From Symbiodinium natans (Eukaryota > Sar > Dinophyceae > Suessiales > Symbiodiniaceae), in the NCBI GenBank assembly GCA_905221605.1, contig CAJNDS010000479.1, positions 66,057-130,056 on the forward strand: DNA of 64,000 bases, written 5' to 3'. The position numbers were made by a program, and so were the translations under genes. How positions within the stretch are numbered: the stretch's first letter is position 1; each line of letters begins with the position of its first letter. The notes below the pieces were generated by a model that searched no databases, was not told where the DNA came from, and saw nothing but the letters and a program-made list of their open reading frames with translations. Positions 28,210 to 38,413 of the stretch are shown one piece after another.

Positions 28210-28466
28210 TTTTTCGAAAACAATCTATCAGCTTCTAAGAGCACTTTCCGGGCATCCTGCCCTTTGAGAGGTCCCGCTGCGACGGGTGTATAAGTAAATA
28301 CAAATCCTGCATGAACAAGCATAAAACTGATCAAGCATTAGAAATAAGTTGTGCAAAAAGGCAAGCACTGAAACAACAATCAAATGTTTTGTTCACCACA
28401 ACATTTTGATGTTGTTTCCTTTGAACAATAAAGCTCTATCTTCTCCAGGCATTCGAAGAACGATAC
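28210..28466 (-). repeat. Split direct repeat A1 (outer end)
   Basis: 257 bp reading as identical to A2 (18129-18385). The right flank resumes the satellite at GAAAATCAACTG without any duplicated target bases. Being at the 5' end in element orientation, it is the likely promoter-bearing repeat. Confidence 0.93.
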
Positions 28467-31400
28467 GAAAATCAACTGCAGGACGAGACGAGTCCAACTG
28501 TGTCATTGATGCACCAATGTTGCGCGCGACGCCCAAACCGAAGCGTCTGACGAAGGCCAAGTGTCTTTCCAAAATGTGAATAAGGCGAGCGAAGCGAGCG
28601 AAACACCGGAGTGTGTGTAACAATTTTGTGTTGTCAGAAGCTGTTTTGAAGTGAATTATGAGTTTTTTTTGCATTCTCAATTTTTTCCTGATGAATTTTT
28701 CTTGAAAGACTTCAAAAACAAATTGCTTTGAATCAAGGGTTTTTGAAAGCCTCTGACAGTGTCGTTCGGACGAAAATCAACTGCAGGACGAGACGGGTCC
28801 AACTGTGTCATTAATGTGCCAATGTTGCGCGCGACGCCCAAACCGAAGCGTCTGACAAAGGCCAAGTGTCTTTCCAAAATGTGAATAAGGCGAGCGAAGC
28901 GAGCGAAACACCGGAGTGTGTGTAACAATTTTGTGTTGTCAGAAGCTGTTTTGAAGTGAATTATGAGTTTTTTTTGCATTCCCAAATTTTTTCCTGATGA
29001 ATTTTCTTGAAAGGCTTCAAAAACAAATTGCTTTGAATCAAGGGTTTTTTAAAGCCTCCAACAGTGTCGTTTGGACGAAAATCAACTGCAGGACGAAACG
29101 GGTCCAACTGTGTCATTGATGCACCAATGTTGCGCGCGACGCCCAAACCGAAGCGTCTGACGAAGACCAAGTGTCTTTCCAAAATGTGAATAAGGCGAGC
29201 GAAGCGAGCGAAACACCGGAGTGTGTGCAACAATTTTGTGTTGTCAGAAGCTGTTTTTGAGTGAATTTTAAGTTTTTTTGCATTCTCAAAATTTTTCCCA
29301 ATTTTCTTGAAAGGCTTCAAAAACAAATTGCTTTGAAACAAGGGTTTTTGAAAGCCTCTAACAGTGTCGTTTGGACGAAAATCAACTGCAGGACGAGACG
29401 AGTCCAACTGTGTCATTGATGTGCCAATGTTGCGCGCGACGCCCAAACCGAAGCGTCTGACGAAGGCCAAGTGTCTTTCCAAAATGTGAATAAGGCGAGC
29501 GAAGCGAGCGAAACACCGGAGTGTGTGTAACAATTTTGTGTTGTCAGAAGCTGTTTTGAAGTGAATTTTGAGTTTTTTTTGCATTCTCAATTTTTTCCTG
29601 ATGAATTTTTCTTGAAAGACTTCAAAAACAAATTGCTTTGAATCAAGGGTTTTTGAAAGCCTCTGACAGTGTCGTTCGGACGAAAATCAACTGCAGGACG
29701 AGACGAGTCCAACTGTGTCATTGATGTGCCAATGTTGCGCGCGACGCCCAAACCGAAGCGTCTGACGAAGGCCAAGTGTCTTTCCAAAATGTGAATAAGG
29801 CGAGCGAAGCGAGCGAACCGGAGTGTGTGTAACAATTTTGTGTTGTCAGAAGCTGTTTTTGAAGTGAATTATGAGTTTTTTTTGCATTCCTAAATTTTTT
29901 CCTAATGAATTTTCTTGAAAGGCTTCAAAAACAAATTGCTTGAATCAAGGGTTTTTTAAAGCCTCCAACAGTGTCGTTTGGACGAAAATCAACTGCAGAA
30001 CGAAACGAGTCCAACTGTGTCATTGATGCACCAATGTTGCGCGCGACGCCCAAACCGAAGCGTCTGACGAAGACCAAGTGTCTTTCCAAAATGTGAATAA
30101 GGCGAGCAAAGCGAGCGAAACACCGGAGTGTGTGCAACAATTTTGTGTTGTCAGAAGCTGTTTTTGAGTGAATTTTAAGTTTTTTTTGCATTCTCAAAAT
30201 TTTTCCTAATTTTCTTGAAAGGCTTCAAAAACAAATTGCTTTGAAACAAAGGTTTTTGAAAGCCTCTAACAGTGTCGTTTGGACGAAAATCAACTGCAGG
30301 ACGAGACGAGTCCAACTGTGTCATTGATGTGCCAATGTTGCGCGCGACGCCCAAACCGAAGCGTCTGACGAAGGCCAAGTGTCTTTCCAAAATGTGAATA
30401 AGGCGAGCGAAGCGAGCGAAACACCGGAGTGTGTGTAACAATTTTGTGTTGTCAGAAGCTGTTTTGAAGTGAATTATGAGTGCATTCTCAATTTTTTCAT
30501 GATTTTCTTGAAAGCTTGCTTTGAATCAAGAAAGCGACGAAAATCAACTGCATCCAACTGTGTCATTGAAAACAAATTGACTGTCTTTCCAAAATGTGAA
30601 TAAGGCGAGCGAAGCGAGCGAAACACCGGAGTGTGTGCAACAATTTTGTGTTGTCAGAAGCTGTTTTTGAGTGAATTTTAAGTTTTTTTTGCATTCTCAA
30701 AATTTTTCCTAATTTTCTTGAAAGGCTTCAAAAACAAATTGCTTTGAAACAAAGGTTTTTGAAAGCCTCTAACAGTGTCGTTTGGACGAAAATCAACTGC
30801 AGGACGAGACGAGTCCAACTGTGTCATTGATGTGCCAATGTTGCGCGCGACGCCCAAACCGAAGCGTCTGACGAAGGCCAAGTGTCTTTCCAAAATGTGA
30901 ATAAGGCGAGCGAAGCGAGCGAAACACCGGAGTGTGTGTAACAATTTTGTGTTGTCAGAAGCTGTTTTGAAGTGAATTATGAGTTTTTTTGCATTCTCAA
31001 TTTTTTCTTGATGATTTTTCTTGAAAGACTTCAAAAACAAATTGCTTTGAATCAAGGGTTTTTGAAAGCCTCTGACAGTGTCGTTCGGACGAAAATCAAC
31101 TGCAGGACGAGACGAGTCCAACTGTGTCATTGATGTGCCAATGTTGCGCGCGACGCCCAAACCGAAGCGTCTGACGAAGGCCAAGTGTCTTTCCAAAATG
31201 TGAATAAGGCGAGCGAAGCGAGCGAACCGGAGTGTGTGTAACAATTTTGTGTTGTCAGAAGCTGTTTTTGAAGTGAATTATAAGTTTTTTTTGCATTCCT
31301 AAATTTTTTCCTAATGAATTTTCTTGAAAGGCTTCAAAAACAAATTGCTTGAATCAAGGGTTTTTTAAAGCCTCCAACAGTGTCGTTTGGACGAAAATCA

Positions 31401-34400
31401 ACTGCAGAACGAAACGAGTCCAACTGTGTCATTGATGCACCAATGTTGCGCGCGACGCCCAAACCGAAGCGTCTGACGAAGACCAAGTGTCTTTCCAAAA
31501 TGTGAATAAGGCGAGCGAAGCGAGCGAAACACCGGAGTGTGCAACAATTTTGTGTTGTCAGAAGCTGTTTTTTGAGTGAATTTAAGTTTTTTTTGCATTC
31601 TCAAATTTTTTCCTAATTTTCTTGAAAGGCTTCAAAAACAAATTGCTTTGAAACAAAGGTTTTTGAAAGCCTCTAACAGTGTCGTTTGGACGAAAATCAA
31701 CTGCAGGACGAGACGAGTCCAACTGTGTCATTGATGTGCCAATGTTGCGCGCGACGCCCAAACCGAAGCGTCTGACAAAGGCCAAGTGTCTTTCCAAAAT
31801 GTGAATAAGGCGAGCGAAGCGAGCGAACCGGAGTGGTGTAACAATTTTGTGTTGTCAGAAGCTGTTTAAAGTGAATTATGAGTTTTTTTTGCATTCTCAA
31901 TTTTTCCTGATGAATTTTTCTTGAAAGACTTCAAAAACAAATTGCTTTGAATCAAGGGTTTTTGAAAGCCTCTGACAGTGTCGTTCGGACGAAAATCAAC
32001 TGCAGGACGAGACGGGTCCAACTGTGTCATTAATGTGCCAATGTTGCGCGCGACGCCCAAACCGAAGCGTCTGACAAAGGCCAAGTGTCTTTCCAAAATG
32101 TGAATAAGGCGAGCGAAGCGAGCGAAACACCGGAGTGTGTGTAACAATTTTGTGTTGTCAGAAGCTGTTTTGAAGTGAATTATGAGTTTTTTTTGCATTC
32201 CCAAATTTTTTCCTGATGAATTTTCTTGAAAGGCTTCAAAAACAAATTGCTTTGAATCAAGGGTTTTTTAAAGCCTCCAACAGTGTCGTTTGGACGAAAA
32301 TCAACTGCAGGACGAAACGGGTCCAACTGTGTCATTGATGCACCAATGTTGCGCGCGACGCCCAAACCGAAGCGTCTGACGAAGACCAGGTGTCTTTCCA
32401 AAATGTGAATAAGGCGAGCGAAGCGAGCGAAACACCGGAGTGTGTGCAACAATTTTGTGTTGTCAGAAGCTGTTTTTGGGTGAATTATGAGTTTTTTTGC
32501 ATTCTCAAAATTTTTCCTAATTTTCTTGAAAGGCTTCAAAAACAAATTGCTTTGAAACAAGGGTTTTTGAAAGCCTCTAACAGCGTCGTTTGGACGAAAA
32601 TCAACTGCAGGACGAGACGAGTCCAACTGTGTCATTGATGTGCCAATGTTGCGCGCGACGCCCAAACCGAAGCGTCTGACGAAGGCCAAGTGTCTTTCCA
32701 AAATGTGAATAAGGCGAGCGAAGCGAGCGAAACACCGGAGTGTGTGTAACAATTTTGTGTTGTCAGAAGCTGTTTTGAAGTGAATTATGAGTTTTTTTTG
32801 CATTCTCAATTTTTTCCTGATGAATTTTTCTTGAAAGACTTCAAAAACAAATTGCTTTGAATCAAGGGTTTTTGAAAGCCTCTGACAGTGTCGTTCGGAC
32901 GAAAATCAACTGCAGGACGAGACGAGTCCAACTGTGTCATTGATGTGCCAATGTTGCGCGCGACGCCCAAACCGAAGCGTCTGACGAAGGCCAAGTGTCT
33001 TTCCAAAATGTGAATAAGGCGAGCGAAGCGAGCGAACCGGAGTGTGTGTAACAATTTTGTGTTGTCAGAAGCTGTTTTTGAAGTGAATTATGAGTTTTTT
33101 TTGCATTCCTAAATTTTTTCCTAATGAATTTTCTTGAAAGGCTTCAAAAACAAATTGCTTGAATCAAGGGTTTTTTAAAGCCTCCAACAGTGTCGTTTGG
33201 ACGAAAATCAACTGCAGAACGAAACGAGTCCAACTGTGTCATTGATGCACCAATGTTGCGCGCGACGCCCAAACCGAAGCGTCTGACGAAGACCAAGTGT
33301 CTTTCCAAAATGTGAATAAGGCGAGCAAAGCGAGCGAAACACCGGAGTGTGTGCAACAATTTTGTGTTGTCAGAAGCTGTTTTTGAGTGAATTTTAAGTT
33401 TTTTTTGCATTCTCAAAATTTTTCCTAATTTTCTTGAAAGGCTTCAAAAACAAATTGCTTTGAAACAAAGGTTTTTGAAAGCCTCTAACAGTGTCGTTTG
33501 GACGAAAATCAACTGCAGGACGAGACGAGTCCAACTGTGTCATTGATGTGCCAATGTTGCGCGCGACGCCCAAACCGAAGCGTCTGACGAAGGCCAAGTG
33601 TCTTTCCAAAATGTGAATAAGGCGAGCGAAGCGAGCGAAACACCGGAGTGTGTGTAACAATTTTGTGTTGTCAGAAGCTGTTTTGAAGTGAATTTTGAGT
33701 TGTTTTGCATTCTCAATTTTTTCTTGATGATTTTTTCTTGAAAGACTTCAAAAACAAATTGCTTTGAATCAAGGGTTTTTGAAAGCCTCTGACAGTGTCG
33801 TTCGGACGAAAATCAACTGCAGGACGAGACGAGTCCAACTGTGTCATTGATGTGCCAATGTTGCGCGCGACGCCCAAACCGAAGCGTCTGACGAAGGCCA
33901 AGTGTCTTTCCAAAATGTGAATAAGGCGAGCGAAGCGAGCGAACCGGAGTGTGTGTAACAATTTTTTGTGTTGTCAGAAGCTGTTTTTGAAGTGAATTAT
34001 AAGTTTTTTTTGCATTCCTAAATTTTTTCCTAATAAATTTTCTTGAAAGGCTTCAAAACAAATTGCTTGAATCAAGGCTCTTTAAAGCCTCCAACAGTGT
34101 CGTTTGGACGAAAATCAACTGCAGAACGAAACGAGTCCAACTGTGTCATTGATGCACCAATGTTGCGCGCGACCCCAAACCGAAGCGTCTGACGAAGACC
34201 AAGTTTTTTTTTGCTTTTCAAAATTTTTCCTAATTTTCTTGAAAGGCTTCAAAAACAAATTGCTTTGAAACAAAGGTTTTTGAAAGCCTCTAACAGTGTC
34301 GTTTGGACGAAAATCAACTGCAGAACGAGACGAGTCCAACTGTGTTATTGATGTGCCAATGTTGCGCGACGCCCAAACCGAAGCGTCTGACAAAGACCAA

Positions 34401-35354
34401 GTGTCTTTCCAAAATGTGAATAAGGCGAGCGAAGCGGAGTGGTGTAACAATTTTGTGTTGTCAGAAGCTGTTTTTGAAGTGAATTAAGTTTTTTTTGCAT
34501 TTCTAATTTTTTTCCTAATGAAATTTTCTTGAAAGGCTTCAAAAGCAAATTGCTTGGAATCAAGGGTTTTTCAAAGCCTCCAACAGTGTCGTTTGGACGA
34601 AAATGAACTGCAGAACGAAACGAGTCCAACTGTGTCATTGATGCACCAATGTTGCGCGCGACGCCCAAACCGAAGCGTCTGACAAAGGCCAAGTGTCTTT
34701 CCAAAATGTGAATAAGGCGAGCGAAGCGAGCGAAACACCGGAGTGTGTGTAACAATTTTGTGTTGTTAGAAGCTGTTTTTGAAGTGAATTTGCATTCCTA
34801 AATTTTTTCCTATTTTCTTGAAAGGCTTCAAAAACAAATTGCTTTGAAACAAGGGTTTGTAAAAGCCTCTTTCGGTGTCCTTTGGACGAAAATCAACTGC
34901 AGGACGAGACGAGTCCAACTGTATCATCGATGTGCCAATGTTGCGCGCGACGCCCAAACCGTCGCGTCTGATGAAGGCCAAGTCTTTCCAAAATGTGAAT
35001 AAGGCGAGCGAAGCGAGCGAAACACCGGAGTGTGTGTTACAATTTTGTGTTGTCAGAAGCTGTTTTGAAGTGAATTATAAGCTTTTTTGCATTCTCAATT
35101 TTATCTTGATAATTTTTTGTTGAAAGACTTCAAAAACAAATTGCTTTGAATCAATGGTTTTTGAAAGCCTCTGACAGTGTCGTTTGGACGAAAATCAACT
35201 GCAGGACGAGACGAGTCCAACTGTGTCATTGATGTGCCAATGTTGCGCGCGACGCCCAAACCGAAGCGTCTGACGAAGGCCAAGTGTCTTTCCAAAATGT
35301 GAATAAGGCGAGCGAAGCGAGCGAAACACCGGAGTGTGCGTAACAATTTTATGT
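28467..35354. repeat. ~300-bp satellite, block 3 (about 23 units, increasingly degenerate to the right)
   Basis: Same unit as blocks 1 and 2. The variants occur mostly in a repeating three-unit order (CACC, GTGCC, GTGCC). A longer segment is duplicated: about 28.68-30.44 kb recurs about 3.2 kb further on (31.87-33.66 kb) with near identity. Degenerate units occur at about 30480-30600 (short, scrambled) and from 34.0 kb onward (deletions, lost landmarks). The block ends at TTTTATGT, where U1-derived array sequence starts at 35355. Confidence 0.92.
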
Positions 35355-35460
35355 TCCATCGGAGACTCCTAAGGCGTTACAGGCCTCAGAGTGCAGTGAA
35401 CTGCTCGACCCTATGAGAGCGAGCTGCTGGATCTCCGCCCAACACTAGCCAGGTAAGTTT
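35355..35460 (-). pseudogene. U1 snRNA, 3'-truncated (array edge)
   Basis: The 5' half of U1 is intact (AAACUUACCUG start, stem-loops I and II), but sequence beyond TCCATCGG is replaced by satellite. Stem-loop III, the Sm site and the 3' hairpin found in the other copies are missing, so this copy should not assemble an snRNP. Confidence 0.85.
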
Positions 35461-35590
35461 ACACAGGAGCTGCTAGTCACTTACCTGCCAATGAACTTTT
35501 TTTGAGCATGGGGTACAGCAAGCTAGCTGGGCCTTCGACTGATAGTAGGTTCCTGCTCAAGAAGAGTTCAAAAATCTAATCAAGAGATCT

Positions 35591-35598
35591 AAAAAAAA
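35591..35598 (-). terminator. Pol III oligo-T terminator of U6
   Basis: Eight T residues on the U6 strand directly follow the conserved 3' sequence GUGUACCAAG. U6 is a Pol III gene in other eukaryotes and ends at such a run. The same run is present in each unit. Confidence 0.75.
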
Positions 35599-35644
35599 CT
35601 TGGTACACTTCTCGATTTGTGCGTGTCATCCTTGCGCAGGGGCC

Positions 35645-35676
<32 letters not shown>

Positions 35677-35703
35677 TCGGATGATCCCCGAAGGGAATCC
35701 GAT
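35595..35703 (-). ncRNA. U6 snRNA (unit 1)
   Basis: The RNA pairs with the 5' splice site and with U4 and U2 and forms the catalytic centre of the spliceosome. Seen here: a 5' hairpin (AUCGGAU...AUCCGAU with a UUCG loop), AAAAUUGGAACGAUACAG, the ACAGAGA box, AUUAGCAUGGCCCCUGCGCAAGGAU (the AGC triad and U4-pairing region, given here in two overlapping parts as GAUUAGCAUGG and CCCUGCGCAAGGAU) and GACACGC. Length about 109 nt, normal for U6. A TATA-like TCTTATTTG lies about 30 nt upstream. Confidence 0.97.
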
Positions 35704-35831
35704 TTCGCTCGAAGTTGCCAAATAAGATATCTCCACAACAAACCCGAGAAAAAAACCTTGCAACTGAACCAGTTGCTGGAGGTGAGTAGCCTTACAGTGT
35801 GAGCTCAGGGAGTCAGACAACTCAAGGCCAA

Positions 35832-35947
35832 AGGTGCAAAGAGTACCTCTTATACACTCTGCATCACCTCAGGGAGGGAGCAGTTGCTAACACCTCCACC
35901 GAAAAAAAAGCCAGCATAGAGGAGCTTGCAATCGGAAGCAAGCTCCA
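35832..35947 (+). other. Structured, unassigned segment between U6 and SL RNA
   Basis: Two good hairpins lie close together: GGTGCAAAGAGT...ACTCTGCATCACC, and a perfect 9-bp stem GGAGCTTGC-AATCGGAA-GCAAGCTCC followed by A-rich sequence. It recurs in every unit. It could be an additional small RNA or SL promoter structure; I cannot assign it to a family. Confidence 0.3.
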
Positions 35948-36020
35948 AAAAACAGAAGTGAACCTGCAGCCGACTGCTGTGGCCGGCAAGAGAGTATTAC
36001 TAGGTGGTCAGTGCAGAGGC

Positions 36021-36080
36021 ACCGTAGCCATTTTGGCTCAAGGTACAAATCGGGCCCTTGCTGCAAAGCAGGCCTTTTGT
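36021..36080 (+). ncRNA. Dinoflagellate spliced-leader RNA (unit 1)
   Basis: The exon is the exact 22-nt dinoflagellate leader ACCGUAGCCAUUUUGGCUCAAG (36021-36042), joined to all or most nuclear mRNAs by trans-splicing. A GU donor follows immediately (GUACAAAU), then a hairpin around UUGCUGCAAAGCAGG and a U-rich end (UUUUGUCUUUU). The Sm-like AUUUUGG lies within the exon, as known for dinoflagellate SL RNA. About 60 nt in all, the usual short size. The 3' end is estimated. Confidence 0.97.
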
Positions 36081-36083
36081 CTT

Positions 36084-37143
36084 TTCCTTGCGAGAGAAGA
36101 GAAGAAGCCTTTTTGGCTTTCTTCTTTGGCTAGCTAAGTTGCTGGAAAATTCTTAAAAGCAAGTTTTTTCTTTTCATGCACATGGAACCCCACATTTACA
36201 CTTGGGCAAAACCCAAACCTGGGTTTTTTTTTTGGAACAAATGTTCGAGATTTCAGAACTTTCTCAACATCATTGTTCTTATGGTGGTCTTTGGCATCAA
36301 AAGTATCCAGACCGGTCTGATCTTTGAGAATGCTGAAAACTCGAAACAGCTTTCTCTCGGAAAGAGGATCTATGATCATGCTTATACAACTGATCTCCGA
36401 ATTAAGTGACACGTTAACAAATAGGATCTTTTGCAGCCAATTTTACTGCCCATTGAAAGAAAGATCTCATTGTTTCAGGAAATCTCACATTACTAAAACA
36501 ACTTCATGTACCTGTCTTCGTGTTCACCTTGAATTAAACAACAAGAAAGGATTTTATAAGCAACAAAGCCACTCAAAGCTTCACTTATTCGGAAAAGTCA
36601 CTTCAGTGCCATTGATTTTTGCTCAAAAATTGTCAAAACTTGAAAATTGAACGAATTCTTTCCAGCCAACCAAACTGTTGCAGGTTTGAAAGATGAAACA
36701 GAAAAAACATTCACTTCCTTGTTGGCAAATTTCAACAATTGCTGAGCATCTGATCTCTAGGAGGTTCTTAATTCTTAAGCAAAGTGCAGAGCGGTTCTCC
36801 AAATACATGTCCAGCACAGGGAATAATTTTGAAGTCTTCAAATTTGAAACATGAACAAAAAACATGAAAAACAAAAATTTTAAAAAATCAACAAGGAAAA
36901 CAAAAAAGTGAATCTTGGCAACTAATTTACCTGCCTTTCAGAACAGATTCCAGATTTTACCAGTTCAAAAAACGTGGAAAAAAATTCAAAAACAGCTTCT
37001 AACACGAAAAACATTTCTTACTCCAGTGTCGCACTTGCTTCGCTCGCCAGCTGGATTGCCAGGGATGTCGATGGGTTTTCAAGATAGTGCACACAGTCTC
37101 TTTGCATCAAGCTTGCAGGCAGTCTGACTGCCTCATACAGAGC
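36084..37143. other. AT-rich spacer between SL RNA and U2
   Basis: About 1 kb with no recognised RNA gene or credible ORF. It contains many A/T runs and, at about 36982-37054, a diverged inverted fragment resembling the neighbouring ~300-bp satellite. The Copia element is inserted in the same spacer of unit 3. The corresponding spacers of units 2, 4 and 5 are nearly identical. Confidence 0.7.
37118..37132. promoter_or_regulatory. Near-perfect palindrome upstream of U2
   Basis: GGCAGTCTGACTGCC (7-bp arms, one central base) ends 11 nt before U2 in every copy. It could be a promoter element, but I have no independent support. Confidence 0.3.
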
Positions 37144-37329
37144 ATACCTTCTCGGCCTTTTGGCTATGATCAAGTGTAGTATCTGTTCTTATCAGTGTGA
37201 CAACTGATATGTCTCCAACTGGAGACTTGCTTGTCACATCAATTTTTGCTGGGGAAGTGTCTTCATGAGCTCGCTCAGAAGCCTTCACGTGTTGCGCTGG
37301 CATGGCACCAAGCCAGTGGCAGCACACCC
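37144..37329 (+). ncRNA. U2 snRNA (unit 1)
   Basis: U2 pairs with the intron branch site and with U6. It starts AUACCUUCUCGGCCUUUUGG, then has GAUCAAGUGUAGUAUCUGUU containing the branch-site-binding GUAGUA, stem IIa (UAUCAGU...ACUGAUA), stem IIb (GUCUCC-AACU-GGAGAC), the Sm site CAAUUUUUG and a 3' stem-loop IV (CUGGC...GCCAG) ending near CACACCC. The 186-nt length is close to that of human U2. Confidence 0.97.
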
Positions 37330-37571
37330 TACTGGGGTAACTATGCATGTTCAGAGTCTGACTCATCTGCTGCCTGAACTTGAAGATTTCCACCTAGCAA
37401 AATGCTAAACTGCACCGAGTGTTACTTTCACAGCTACAGCTATGCTCTGGAAACAGGGTTTTGGGATGCATCATGGTCGCGGTCAGCCCAGCTGAAACGT
37501 GACCTGTGTCACAAAGACCGATGTGGGTTTTGTGACACACAGTCACACACTGACATTGAGCACTTTCTGTT

Positions 37572-37708
37572 GGGCCGAAGCCCACATAAAAATTGCAAGA
37601 ATGACCTTGACGATCAAACTTGACGGGAATTGGAGTAGTTTTCAACTAGCAAACAGCGCACCTCCGCTAAGCGTCACTGATAGCGCTATTGCCCCTTCCG
37701 CAAGGATA
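37572..37708 (-). ncRNA. U4 snRNA (unit 1)
   Basis: U4 chaperones U6 in the tri-snRNP. The 5' AUCCUUGCG is perfectly complementary to CGCAAGGAU of the U6 in the same unit (stem II), and UUGCUAGUU pairs with GAUUAGCA of U6 (stem I, with one G-U). The 5' stem-loop GCGC...GUGA-CGCUUAGCG-GAGG...GCGC carries the UGA/GAG kink-turn. UUGAAAACU, the Sm site GCAAUUUUUAUG and the 3' hairpin GGGCUUCGGCCC follow. About 137 nt. Confidence 0.94.
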
Positions 37709-38304
37709 CTTAAGATCAGAACCTCGTATGTGTTGCTCGACATCCAAAACTAACCATTGTAGCAAAATGTTTGGAGCAGGACAAAAAAGCGAGAATGCAG
37801 GACGGATGAAGCCAAAGCTTCTTGCAAAGCTCCGTTGCCTCGGCAAAACCATCCTCAGCCAGGAAGAAGTTGCTGGTCCTGACAGCAGTGGTTTTCAATT
37901 CTTTCGCTGGGATTCTATCATCCTGTCACCTCTGGAGCTTGGGTGGAGGAGGGCAACTACTGTCTCCAAGTCCTGCCCTTCATGTGGAGAGCTCACCTCC
38001 CTTTAGCTTGCAGACTGCAAGGTTGGCATAGAGTAGTCTGTGCCAACCTGGCAGGCAAAGATTGAGGGAAGGCTCAGGCTGGCAACAGAGCAGGCAAAAC
38101 TCAACACTGCAAGCAGATGGGAGAGAGTGAGCTTGAATGGATGGCAGTGACCTCTGGTGGCATGAATGTGCACCACTCCACTCTTTTTTGTCCCCTGCAA
38201 GAAACCCTACTCGGCTGGTGTTGCCTCCTCTAGCAAGACAAACTTCATGCACACGTGTCATTGCGATTGTCTTCTTCTGCATCAGATGGTTTCAAAGCTA
38301 GCCA
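37709..38304. other. Spacer between U4 and U5, with an 80-codon ORF
   Basis: No RNA gene recognised. The plus strand has an ATG ORF at 37767-38006 (MFGAGQKSEN...) ending CPSCGELTSL with one CxxC pair. It is preserved in all units, but the units are near-identical copies, so preservation says nothing about selection. I do not call it a gene. Confidence 0.45.
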
Positions 38305-38413
38305 TCACAGCGTTCACTTCATAGCGCACCAATCTTTCGCCTTTTACTAAAGGTTGCCGTGAATGGGACGCATCAATGTGACTCACACAATTTTTGCGGA
38401 GCTTCGTGCTCCA
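38305..38413 (+). ncRNA. U5 snRNA (unit 1)
   Basis: U5 aligns the exon ends. The invariant loop I is exact (UCUUUCGCCUUUUACUAAAG). A long stem encloses it (GCGUUC with GGGACGC, and UCACA with UGUGA at the base), followed by the Sm site CAAUUUUUG and the 3' hairpin GGAGC-UUCGU-GCUCC. About 109 nt. Confidence 0.96.

Larger units (their letters stand above)
17318..28466 (-). mobile_element. Tyrosine-recombinase retrotransposon with split direct repeats (element 2)
   Basis: The 11.1-kb element lies on the minus strand. In transcription order it reads A1 (28466-28210), ORFs (28192-18642), B1 (18623-18386) abutting A2 (18385-18129), a 573-bp spacer with a small ORF, then B2 (17555-17318). A1 and A2 read as identical over 257 bp; B1 and B2 match over 238 bp with about two differences. 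This A1-B1A2-B2 layout is the hallmark of PAT/Ngaro-like tyrosine-recombinase elements. No target duplication is present: the satellite GTTTGGAC|GAAAATC is simply opened, and the element ends share the same AC at the A-repeat end and the left flank. The encoded tyrosine recombinase and DIRS-like RT/RNase H agree. An extra spacer between A2 and B2 is less usual. Confidence 0.88.

Noticed and set aside
5187-35346. Repeated minus-strand open frames of about 70-210 codons across the satellite (with LHTLRCFARFARLIHILE-like sequence)
   Set aside because: They follow the satellite period exactly, run across unit boundaries and are broken in many units. Openness is explained by recent tandem amplification and no domain is recognisable.
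3310-35354. CRISPR array
   Set aside because: Repeats are long, directly tandem and without unique spacers, and the genome is eukaryotic.
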